DNA from: Monomorium pharaonis
Taxonomy: Eukaryota; Arthropoda; Insecta; Hymenoptera; Formicidae
Reading direction: 5' to 3'
DNA: 64,000 bases
NCBI RefSeq assembly: GCF_013373865.1
Contig: NC_050476.1
Coordinates: 7,786,501-7,850,500, forward strand
A program made the translations under genes and the position numbers. Numbering within the stretch: position 1 is the stretch's first letter; the number at the start of each line of letters is the position of its first letter. The notes below the pieces were generated by a model, which saw nothing but the letters and a program-made list of their open reading frames with translations, was not told where the DNA came from and did no database searches. Shown piece by piece: positions 1 through 13,300 of the stretch.

Positions 1-1370
1 TCAATTAGTTCTTGTTTAGAGCCAGACAAAGTAATATATAAAAAATTATTAATATTCTTGTGTAATAAAAATATAAAAAAACAGAATAGAAATAGAGAGG
101 AATGTATATATAGTTTGTACAGTCATTGTAAATTATGCTGGATCAAAAATTCACTCCTATTAATGAGCAGAAAAATAGAGTTAATTAGAAAACTTTAGAC
201 CGTTATTATCGCCTATTAGATATTGTGAATCACTAAGAGCGCGTAAAATAATAATCGTTTAAATAGATCACAAATCTCTTACATCTAGATTATCAAATAC
301 GTATGTATATTCCGTGTTAAATATATATTTATGACTGTACTGCGTTTTATTAAATTATTGTTTTATGTAGCACGTGCAGGACAATTTATCTACTTAAAAT
401 GTATATAGAATAGATGTGTGCGTTACGAAACTTTAATTTTATTTCTTGACAAATAAAAAATTATCATTTCTTTTTAATATTCAATGATTTTGCACAGACT
501 CAAAATTAATATTTTTTTAAAAGACTGTCGTTGCAATTAGTGCCGGAATACCCTGTATACTTCACTGAATATGTAACTATGTATTTTAAATATTTCTTGA
601 TGATTTTTCTAGCATGTGTTTTATTGGCTCGCTCTTTACGCGAGTATTCACTATAAAATCGATTTATACAAATTTGACATAGTATATGTATGTATAATGG
701 AAATGAGTGATATGATTGCATAAACAATGGAGAAGGAGAATTCCACTTTATACAATAAGACACAACAATCAGTCACATATAGTAGAAAAGAATATTTAGA
801 ATAAATAGTGCCGATTTGAGCTTACTCATGACAATCTGTACCTTTCTTATTTTGTAAGTAAATACACGAGAAGTATCGGTTCCATATACTGTAAATCTTG
901 AATATATCGTAAATTTTAAGTCAAAATTATTATCGCCATATTTTATAATAAAAAGTCTATTCAAAAACTATTTTAAATTTTGAATTCCTATATCGCACAT
1001 ACATAGATAATTGACTATATGGACATATGTTTTGATAAAAAAATATCCAGACTTTACAGTGATATTGTTTCAGTATACATCTTGGCATTTTTTGTTATAA
1101 ACCTCACACATTTTTTCATTCAATAAACAAACAGGGATTAAACAGCAGAGTTCAAGTTAGAATTCTAAAGGAGTTCCCCTTCTCTTTTCATGAATTCTTC
1201 CTAGCAGTAATTCCTAATATTCTCTTCAAAAACAAGTTAACTTAATCTACGTATATACAAATATTACGCTCGTGGAAGAAGCGTGAGGCGGTGCGATCCG
1301 ACCAAGAGTTCTTGTGTACAAAAGATAAACGGCACATATTAGGTGGAACAATGCGACGACGAATTGAACA
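1..1370. other. Downstream flank and probable 3' UTR of plastin
   Basis: AT-rich DNA after the plastin stop codon, which is read on the minus strand. It should contain the plastin 3' untranslated region. AATAAA on the minus strand appears as TTTATT at 346-351 and 438-443, but I cannot tell which site, if any, is used. The open frames at 506-763 and 773-964 have no recognisable protein content. No other gene was seen. Confidence 0.5.
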
Positions 1371-4300
1371 TTATTGACCGTTGTTTACGTTGTTCTGTTG
1401 ATTTTTCACGGAATCCATATTCGGAATGTAGTCCATCGCCATCAAGCAAGCGAATACCGTCATCACCATCTTCGGTTTCACCTCTGTAATGTCCTCCGGT
1501 AGAGCGTAGACACGTGCACCGCATTTTCGCGCCAAAGATATCGCATATTTTGCGTTGTCTAGACTCTCCTGTGGAACAAAAAGCGATAGTCGATTAATCA
1601 CACTAACATCGTGATATGCCAAAAAAACCGTCGATTTAAACTAGAATGCTCCACATTCTTGTATCTAATCAATTGGTTTAGAGATATCTGACAGAAATAC
1701 ACACACACACACACGCGCGCGCGCGCACACGCACACTTCCTCCTTTTCTAATATGTTCTTGAAAAAGATTTTTAGAAAAACTTTCGACAAATATTCAATT
1801 AAAATCTATCAAAATTATTTTTTTGCAATTAAAAATTTTATAATATTTGTTTTATACGTTAAAACCTACGGAGCTTGATAGTACATGTAATGATATAATG
1901 CGAGGATAAGCATGGCATATGTGCAATCAATAATTTTATACAAATAATTATTATAATATAAATTGAATGAACCTTGAAATTAGCTGAGAACACAAAAACT
2001 GAGAAATCGAGAAGAAACAAAGAGAAAGCTTACATTTTCAGTTCCGCCCTCTTTAACGAGATCGTAATTAACGGAGCCGGGCTTGATGGCGTCGATGAGA
2101 TCGAGAACAACTTTGCCGTCCGATATCGAGTAATCTTGGAATCCTTTGATACTGCTAGTCTTTCCAGCACCCTGAAGTTTTGAATTTACCCATTGAACAA
2201 TTTCTTTTTCCACAGTACTTCCCTGAGTACCAGCCAGAGATGTCAGAATTGACAACGTATATGATCTCATTAATTGCCATATCAGGGCCAATGTCAAAGT
2301 CGCATTGCCATCATTAAGATCTTGTCCAGCGATTCCTACGAGCGAGAAATTCATCTGCTTGCCTAGCTCGACGGCGTAATTGCAGTTCTCTAGCTTTTCC
2401 ATGAACTTTCGAAGTTTTGTGAACTTCTTGTGCACTTTGTTCCAATTTACAGTGCCTGGCTTAATGATATCGTACAATTGAAAAATTACCAAACCATCAG
2501 CAAGATCTGAGTAGAGCCAGTTGACATGCGGTGTAACGCCCATCGAGTTCATCCAGTTTCTATAGGTTTTTTCCTCTCGTGTTTCTTCTAGAGACTCTAA
2601 ACCTTCAATATTGCTTTCTGGCTTGTCTAATCCAGGGTAATTATTAAACATATTGGCAACAAAAGCTAAGTTGAGCTTGTAAATACCGTTCACGACATCG
2701 CTAGGCGTCACAAAACTACGACAGCCTAGTTTTGCGGCCTGCTGAAGCATAATCTCCGCCCTAGACATGTGATTCGGTTCCATCAAAGCTTCCAAGGTGA
2801 CACCAGCCGTGCTGGGTGCGATTTGTTTGATGAGATAAGTGTAAATCTCAGAATCCGTGATGTCAGATTGGAAATTATTACACCGCCTGGCGATACCGGC
2901 ATTCTCCAAGTGATGGTTCACCCATCTGAGAAGAATTGACTCAGGAGATAACTTCAACAGATCCTCAATTCGTTCACCGTCCTGTAGAAGAGTGGCTAGG
3001 CCGGGGCAATTTTCGAGTGTGATCTGGTTGAACAAGCCAATTCGAATAATCTGCCAGAGCAGACCCAGCACCAAATGAGGCGAACCTTTAGTGAGGTCGT
3101 GGGCGTCGATGTTTACGATGTTGCAACCAATAGCTTGGGCCGAGGACAGAGCCAGTGTCAAGTTTTCGTGCTTCTTGTATAGCGTCAAGTTCTTCTTGTT
3201 AATCGTACGCTCGTCAATGGTGTCCGGACAAGAGTGATTTATTATTTTACTAAAAGAAAAATATGAAATCAATTTTTGACGAGTTAATTGATTTTAGAAT
3301 TATTTATCAAGTAATTGGAATCATTTAATCAGGAATTGATGAAACTTCGATATTATTATATTTAGAAATTAATCTACATTTATAGATACTTCTAGCTACC
3401 ATCATCTATTAATCAATAAAATTATTTATTATAATTTATAAATAAATTTCATAAATAAAAATAAAGTTTTTTATATTCCTTTTCCCCCAAAATATTAATA
3501 CAACATCATCTATAGTTATTATATAAATAATAATGAAAAGAAATGTTATAGAAATGCATAAAAATGATTGTACACACCAAAGTAATATTCCGTCTTTGAC
3601 TTTGTCGTAAAGTGCCTTTCCCTCGGGATCGATGGGCAGCAGGTGCTTCAAATCGGGATCATGCAGCAGATTGGTATTTATCCAATCGCTGAACGCCAGT
3701 TGTTCCTCGAGTCTGACGGAATGCGTGGTTCCTTCGCTAGACGCCTCGGAAATTCCACCCAGAGTCTCGAGATTCTCCTTTTTCGACACAACTTGCTTGA
3801 ATGTGGAGCCCAGTTCGTTGGCTTTGAGTTCCTTACAGAGCTTCTCGAATTCTTCGAAGGAGAGCCGACCTTTGTGCTCCAGCCGCTGCTTATCATCGTA
3901 CTCCTCGATCATCTGGCGCACTTTATAGCCCGGCATTTTAAATCCGCAAACATCTAAAGCGTTCCGTAACTCAGTAACATTGATGAAGCCATCTCCGTTC
4001 GCATCAATCTATCCGAGAAAAAAGATCATTAGTCCTATTGTGGAAAATTCAATAACATATATTACAGATGTAAAGATTTTAGAACCCATAAAAACATTTA
4101 CTCTTCTTTAATTAAAAATTTTTCTTCATTTTGATATTAATTGCGTTGATATCAATATAATTTATAAGCAAAAGATTTTTTTTACCTTTGTTCGTAGTAA
4201 TTTTTCAATTGGCTACTATTAAATAACGATAATGTTAGATAATATCAGATAAATTAAACTTACAACACACTACTTTTGATAACATTGTGCAATAGTTTTC

Positions 4301-7300
4301 ACAACGCAATTTCTGTCACGTAAAAAGATACGTCTTTAAAAAAAGTGATTACGTATCCGTATACAATAAATTACAATTAATTGAATAATAAAAGCTTGTA
4401 TTTTGAATAATAAAAACTTGTAAATTAAATAATAAATATTAACAAGTTTTGTAAAGCATTATGACTAATAAATAGTTAGAATCAAATAGATGTGAAATTG
4501 ATTTCAGGGAATTTTTTAAATATTGATAAATATAATAAATGTAATAAATGTTACAAATTTATTTAATCTTTTTTGTTCTTCTACAAAAATATTTAAAAAA
4601 ATGGCATAATTTATCATTTCGATTTATCAATTACATCTAAAATAATTTAACACGCACACATTAATTCTTTTCTTTGAACTCCTGTTTAAGTTAATTTAAA
4701 TTTAAATTATACAATGAATAACATAAAAAGAACAATATACAGAATTATTTTAATTAATTTTTGCATTTTGATTACGATGTTTACCGTTAAAATCCTAGAG
4801 AAACTATCTTATAAGAAATGCATCTACGCAATTCTCACAAAGTAGCAGGGCTTACATCGCGAAAAAAATCCAGGTCACGAAAAATTCCGCTACAAGACCC
4901 GCAAGCATATCTACGTATCGCTCGTAGACATCACAATTTTTGCACAAGAACAATGGATATACGGTAACGACGTGAACATGTAGTCGGTTTATTTCTGAGA
5001 AGATGGACTCGCATCAGGGTTAACCGGCATAAGTTTCTTATCTCTGCTCGTTTGAAAAACGCCATGGAGAATATATATGCTGGCAACTAATTATTAACAT
5101 TTTATTCTGGTTGATAATTCTAAATAATTCCATTTCAAATCGATTTATCACATTAAAATTATCGGAGCTAGAACGTTTATGCTAAAGAGAATAAAAGTTG
5201 AGTGCACTTACAAATTTAAATAGTTCTCGAAAATCCTTAAAGTACTCCAATACGACGTCCCATCTTTCCATCTCACGAATTTCCATGTCGAGAAAAGATA
5301 GGTTTTGTTCCGTGGAAAAAGAATCAAATTCTTGCAATACACTAGAATGTACTGAACTGTTACCGAAGTTATCGGTTTTATCGATCACGCAATGAAGTGG
5401 AACATAAGTATAAAATCGAATAGAATCTCCCCAGAAGCATCAATCGGTTATGATAACATAGTAACATTAAAAAATGTTATCATAATCTTATCACGGGCAA
5501 AGAACCAATTAGAAACAAAGATTAAATGTCATTCCTTACGAAAAAAATGGCAAATTTCTTGAGACGAGTTTCTTTACGGCGACTGATAAACTCGTCAGTG
5601 TATAATTATAATACTTGTCAGTACCATAATTAAATAAATCAAATTCTACTGCATCTTGGCACGATAGATAAACGATAGAACAAAAGTCAAAAAGTTTGCG
5701 GTATATATGATTGCATTATTTAAAAAATATAATCCAACTTTATATACACGTATCACGAATTTTGTGAGGGGAAATTTTGCGGCATTAAAGATAAGATATT
5801 GCAAAAAGCACGAAAAATATGTAAAAATATTTTTATGGAATAACAACGATTCTTGTGATACTTTGTGACAAAATGTAAATAAGATAAGTTATCCAAGTTT
5901 CACGTATGCTATTATTAGAATAAAGTTAAACGTATACATTAAATATGTAATATGTACAATTTCTATTTTTTCATTCTTTAATATTTGTTTATATTTAAAT
6001 TAGGGTTTGAATATTAATTTCTGTCTCTAATATAGCAAAAGCTTCGAATAACCAAATTAAGGAACGTGATACATTTCTCTTTATTCCGATACAATAGCCA
6101 CGGTTTTTATATTTTCCCATAAAATTATCTTTCACTTGGCCACGGGAGCATGCAAAATGTGAAACGCAAGAAAGATCCTTCTTTGAAGTTTTTCCGCACA
6201 ACGGATGTGCCATTAGTATGTGAGCGAGAGACTTAGTGACGGAAAAGGGAGTAAAAGTCTGCTAACCGAACATTTACTCTGTCGTAACGTTTCCTCGTGA
6301 AGACACACATGCTTCCTGTCATCGTTTCGTTTCTCGACGAGTTACGATCGCGTTGTCACGATGCAAGAAAATCGGCCATGCAATTTATGGAATGCATCAA
6401 GGGAGAACGAGTGTCTTCGCGCGTATCACCATGTACAATGGAATCCGGAAAACCAACAGCGAACGAAAATCAATTGAGCGCGAGTGCATGCCGTTTCGCT
6501 TCGAGTAATCCTCTTTTTAGCTTTCCTCAACTGTGTATCAAATCGTAGTGACGAGAGAAATAATCGAGTTAAAAACATACTATTATCGCATTGTATCAAA
6601 GTAAATCCAGACCAAGCTAATAAGAAGAAATGATCATGAACAAACATTTACGGACAAACGTTGGACGAGGGCATTTCTTTTTTTTTTTGTGCACCAATAA
6701 GAGATGATATTTACTGATGAATATAAATTATTTTTTATTTCTAATAAGTAAAATTGAGCCTAAAATACTGAGCAAAGATGCAGTCTATACTGAGAAAAAA
6801 AAGTTGTTGATTCGACTAAATTTTTTAACTTGATTAAATTTCTTCAATTTAACTATTTATGTATTTCAGTCAAATATATGTATAAATACTTAAATTAAAG
6901 TTCAAATATTTCACGTATTTAAGTTGAATGCATAAATATTTGAACTAAAGAAATTTAACTAAGTTGAAAAATTTGATTAACGTATAATTTATATGTGTTA
7001 ATTGAATAATCCAATAAGAATTAAAATGGTAGGTACATTTCACCGAATAATCTTGGTTACTTACGTACAATATTTTGTGATAGTTCCTTTTGGTGTTTCT
7101 GGCAATCCACGTATAATGCCTTCAGGGAAACACGTGTTTAACTTTAAGCAGCTGGCATGTATAATACACGCTGCATTGAAGTGCACACACCTGCCATCAG
7201 TGAGGTATCAAGAAAGAAATTTCGATCGTATTTATATAACAACGTGTAATGAATGAGATAATGTGCGAGATAATATCTCTAATTATTTTTTAATCAATCA

Positions 7301-10300
7301 ATACGCGAGAATCTTATTGGCATTCCGGAGAGAAACTACACGTAGTTTAATTTGTAAGTATCAATGCAAATCCTTTCTTCCTTACATGAGGATTTATTCG
7401 TTAAATTCATGTAATTAAGTAATCCATGTAATTACTTAATTAATATTACAAGATTGATTGAAATCTTGCCAGAATATATTCTCGATCAGTACTATGTCCG
7501 ACCAAATAATCGGAAAAATATTTTTCAAAGCGCGTTTCTTTCCCGAAATTATTATATTTATTCAGATAAAGTACCAAAAAAAAAAAGGAAAATCGCGCGT
7601 CCTATTATTACAACGGCAGATTACGGAACACCCTATAGAACCAAGAGCTTCCCTGGGGTCAGACTTCTCTCTCTTCTTACGCTTTTATCCTGGGAACTGG
7701 TTTCGCCTGGCATCGCGTTGCACACTATGTCCCCGTCCCGCGTTCATCCGCGGAAATCACGATTAAATTACTTTGCTGAGAGAAAAGGAGAAATGAGCAA
7801 CGCGCGGTGCGTCAGTACGCGCGATACGTTAATAGACAATCACGAGATTAGGGCGAGTGCCCACGTTCATTATGCAAAACCCCGGGAAAACGAGTTATAA
7901 TATTGGCCTTAATGTGCCGTAATGACAACAGTGTATACTCCTCGGGCATGTTATTCGAATGATGGCTTCATCGCGCGCGTGAAATAAAAGTGATAAAGAC
8001 AAAATTTAATAAAGCGTAAGCTGGTGAACATTGCCGAGATGAATATGAATTATGAATTGGCTGGGGCAATTTTCAATAGCCATTACTTTCATAAAACCTA
8101 AACGACTGTAATTTCGCTAAAATTACGGACGTTTTTCCCTAATATTTATCCTCGAATAGATTCGATCTAAATAACAATCTTTATCTCATCTGTTTCATTT
8201 TTTATCAATCTCGGTGACTATCTCAACAAAATTATCGAATAAAATGTTATTTATTGGTAATTAATTTTCCGTAAGAAAACTTCTTATGACAACTAATGTT
8301 ACTATCCGTAAAGTGGTAAATATGTAGATACGGTAAAATTCATAAATTTGTGTGCGTTTCTTCCATGTCTAAAAATGAACCAAACGACCGTGACGAGCAA
8401 CTGCAATTCTACGAATGCCTCACAATTGACTATTCGATTTTCTCGCTTCCAAGGCAATCCTATCGCTACGTCATCTCAAGATTCCTCCTACGTGTACGCA
8501 TTGAATTCGAAAGGAAAATTACTACATCATACGAAACTAATCGATAGACAACAAGATTGAAAGACTTCCTCCTAAGGCTTCCATAAATCTATTCAAACTC
8601 TATATTTTGCTTAACAATAAAATAAACCCTTCCCATTTTTATGTAACCCTATGATATAAATTTATTTTGTAAATATAGTAAAAAAATATATGTAAAAAAT
8701 TATTTTTGTTGTAAAAGTAATTAATATTACATTACATTAATATTGGATTTATTGGCATATCTCTAATATTAACAATCAGTTAGAAAAGAAGCACTCAAAG
8801 TGAAATTCCTAGACACACTTTGTGGAATTTGCATGAGCATCGCTGAAGGAATTTTAAATCATTTTGTTAGTCATCGGAAAAACAGATGGCTAAATGATGA
8901 CTACCGATAGTAACAATAGTAAAGAATTTGTGAAATACCATGTGGTTTTTAAAACCACTAAAATAATATTTATATACTAAACAATGTACCGTCTTGTGTG
9001 TGTGCGTGGGAGGAGGGGGGTGTAAGGGTACGTGAGCACATGTAAAGATAATAATTAAACATCATTAGGTGCTTGAAGGTTAGTTATTAATTTCTTTTCT
9101 TAACAATACGTCGTAAACTTTGGTATTTAAAATTAACGAGCAATATAAATTTCTCGATATAAAAAATTTTTTCAATTTAGTTTAAATAAAAAGTAAAATA
9201 AAAGAAAGTGTACAGCAAACTATTTTTAAATGAAACATTTATTAATTACAAATCATTCCGTTCTCAGCGTTTGTTAATTAATAAATTCTTTGTTATATTA
9301 AATTTTAATGATTATCTTGCATAGTTACATTCTTTTTGACAACATCTGGCATTGAAAGGCAAGAGACTGTCTCGTGACATTGACCTTGATCGCAATACTT
9401 TTTCGATAGCATCATCGTTGTTGCAATTTCCCGAGGCCTACGCTCACCCTCGCTGTAAGTTTACGAGTACTACTCTTATACATATGTATATTTGCTGAAT
9501 CATACATTACAATAAATTGCCAATGTCTCGCACGTATATGATTGTATGTAAATAATCATTGATCAATGTGCCGAAAAAAAGAGATCGACAAAGTATCTTA
9601 AAGAAACAATATAGTAAAAGGGTAAAATGGGTATTATATACGGAGAGAATTTTCTCTTAAAAATTACCCTTAAAATCATGGTAATTGTAAAACAACGTAA
9701 ACCTTGAAGAATTTTACTATACTTTTAACAAAATTTACTAAAATTTTAATAAAATTTGGCAAAGTTTTAGTAAATTTTCTTAGAAGTATAGAAAAATTTT
9801 CTAAAATTTTAATAACATTTAGCAAAGTTTTAGTAAATTTTGTTAAAAGTATAGTAAAATTCTTCGAGGTTCACGTTGCCTCAGAATTACCATGATTTTC
9901 AGGATAATTTTTAAGAGAAAATTCTCTCCGTGTACCGATCCTAATATATCTTTGCACAATAACAAAAAATTATATTAAAAATATACGAAAAGTCAGAGGC
10001 AGGGTTGTCTTGCAATAGATTGTCCTCTTATAGGAACTTGGTAATTTTAATCCGTTATTAAGATACATCGGATCACGAGTAATGCCTTGCTAGGTGAATA
10101 AATTACACGGCGTTGAAAGCTTTATCCGCTTGATGAGCGCCATCAGGGAGTAGTAAGGCGCTTGAGTGTTAGCTCAAGTGGCGATAATTGAACGGGCTCC
10201 AAGGGAAACGGGCTCGAAAGATGCGTTTTCGTAGCTCTTGATAGACTCTCGCATCATGGTTTACGTAACATATGTATTTACATGCGAAACATTTTAAAAG

Positions 10301-13300
10301 CGATCTCACGCCGCCACAATTAAGGTGCCATGTAACCGGATTTACGCATGACGTTTAGGTCTGTTTTCTTGGGTTTTTTTTTTTTTCCCCCATAATGCAT
10401 TACTTTCACAGCGTATATATTATCTATATCACTTTCAAATCTTTTTAAATTAAAAATATAAATAAAGTGCCTACAAAACTGGATATTCAATAACCATAAA
10501 TATATTTTTATAAACGACCTCTAATTTTAACACTTATAATTTTTAAACTAAAGAACTTGATTCTAGTGAATTCTTATATATGATATTCCCGTAACGAAAT
10601 CTTGTTTTAAAACGGAAACCAGATATACTGCAGGATGCAGTGATATCGCAGGTCAGCCGCAAGGCTGACACAAGACACAACCACAGTGAAAAGCTTTGAG
10701 AGCACATGCCCACATGCCCACTACCATCATCGAGAGTGCCATTGCGGTCAGGTGTGCATTTTGATGTCGGTGAACACACACACACACACAAAGTTGGGCG
10801 ACGTACACCTGTTATTATCGCCGTTACATTCGCGCAAGTTGACAAGTAGGTATCGGTCCAGGTGATGCTGTTTTACGAAATGGCATCACATCTTACTCTG
10901 CTCTCATATTATACTGCTTGATTCGCGACGTGAGTCGATTTGCAACTCGCGTGTGCAAAAGTGAGACGCGATATCGGGGTTAATGGCAGGCGTAAACGTT
11001 ATACGAATGGCCTAATCGCCCGCAGTGACGAGTAAATTAATTGACGTGCCGTTTGCATTTACAGACTCTGGATCTATATAATCATTCTTCTCGTTGAATA
11101 ATTATATACGCAAGTTAATAACCACGCTGCAAAGATGCACAAAAATATCATGAAATTGTATTACATATAACTTGATAGACATTTAAATTACAATAGAGCG
11201 AAATAACTCAGTAAGAAAAGGTGAGCTAAGCATAATCGTTTGACAATGTACTATTATTCAGTTTTAATTCTCAAAATCTATGCGTTATAATATAATATCG
11301 TTTTCATGAATCATCGTATCATTGAAGCAAATATTCTTTCACATGATTTTCTAGAATCGATGATCAACGCGAACGATGACCACAATAATCCTTTCGATGA
11401 CTCAAGATTACTTATATGTACGTGCGAATGTCACTGATTTTCTCTCTCATGGAACTTCACGGATTATGAAAGCATATATGTATATCGATGCAACGTAACA
11501 ATTTATATATGATGATTCATGAACGTTGGACAAAGATCTTGACCAAGCAGTTTTCTTCTTTGTATGTTATTCATCCGTATTCAAAGGGGAACAATTACTT
11601 ATCTGACGCAAAATCATTCTGCTTTTAATAACTCGCTGGTGTTTAATGCATCGGCACGATGATCGGAGTCAATAACAAGAAGATGCAATTGGTTCATCGA
11701 AACAAAACAATATTTTACGCCATCACGAATGTCAGTTACTCGAAACAATTTAACTCCAGTTGAAATGCATCCTAATAATGATCTCTGGCTTTTAAATTAT
11801 CTTTCATAAATTCTTCTTCTACGAAATCGAAAAGCGCATCAAAACAATGATTGCGTATGTACGGACGTATTATGCATTGCATAATGGAGAAAACCGACGG
11901 AAGTAATCGGAGAAGCAACATCAAACGTGATCCGAGGTAGAGGTGCTCATTACGAAAGTCGCGGAAGTGAAATCGGCGCGATCGCTTAATGAATCATCGA
12001 ATCCAAATGTAACGAACCAGTGACGTCAAATCAAACATTCGTAAGTTCCGACCCGTGTGACTCATGTCACTAGTGTACTCTTAAAGCAAGATGTTTAAAG
12101 CCGAGTGTTTTTTTTCTATAATCATAAACAGCTTCCGACGCTATCAATCTCAACTTCCCGAGTAGTCATCACCGACGGTACTAACTGAATAACGTCTCGG
12201 TAAACGCATTAAATATTTTATCCGTATTAGCTGCATTTTCTCAGAGAACTTACGTACCATATAAGGTATAAGGCATCGCTTTGCCGTTTCTATGTTAAGA
12301 TAACGATTTATCACTTTCAAGTAATCAAAAAATCGATATTTATATATGATTAATGAATCGCAGAAAAAACACGGACAGGCGATTTCAGAAACACACCTAA
12401 ATTTGTAATGAAAAATACTTAAATCAACATAATTTAAGAAATAAGATATCTTAATTAACTGTACACTGAGAAAAATAAGTTGTTAATTTGACTAAATTTT
12501 TCAACTTAATTAAATTTGTTTAATTCAAATATTTATGTACTTTAGTCAAATATATAAAGATTTGATTTAAATTTCAAATATTTTATGTATTTAAGTTGAA
12601 TGAATAAAGCTTGGACTAAAGAAATTTAATCGAGTTGAAAAATTTGGTCAAATTAACATCATTTTTTTCTCAGTGTACAATATTATAAAACATTACAATA
12701 CATCGTATCTCTTATACTTTCGTGTATTCGCGAGTTTATCATGCGACACTTTCGCGGATAATCAGCTTATAAAATCCAAACTGTTATTTACGGCGATGGA
12801 AATTTAATATTTTGTGTCACGTACGAATCTTTTTTTCCCTGTAAACTCTACGCAAAGAAAAGAGCCAACAGTTTCTCGCGGCATTTGAAGAATTCGTACC
12901 GCGGTTAAACCGCAATTTCCACTTTTGCCATAAGCACTGATAATTGGCCACGAGAAAATGACAAAACGACGAACACGATAACAACGATGACAACGACGAC
13001 GTAAAACGATGCGTGCAAATAAGTTCTCAGATCAGGAGACCGTCCTATTAAGTCGAAACTAATCTACCTAATAAGTCTAACTGCCGAGGACTAGGAAATA
13101 CGTGGTTCTCCAGTATTCTTTGTAGTGTTGTCTAGTGTTGCAAAATTAATTAAAAATCAAGACATGCAATAAATAATTAGCATACCGAGGTGTACGTTTC
13201 GCGTGTGATTAAATTTAACGGAACAGCAAGTGCGCAATTAGAAAAGTAACGTGTGAATTTTATTATTTTCTATCTGCTTTGTTTTCTTTCTGTACGTGCA

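Noticed and set aside
5287..5388. Longer alternative plastin start at 5388
   Set aside because: The codon at 5388 is GTG, not ATG. The first in-frame ATG is at 5286.
7454..7900. 148-codon plus-strand open frame inside the plastin intron
   Set aside because: No domain, biased and repetitive composition, overlapped by another frame at 7458-7766, no splice or promoter support.
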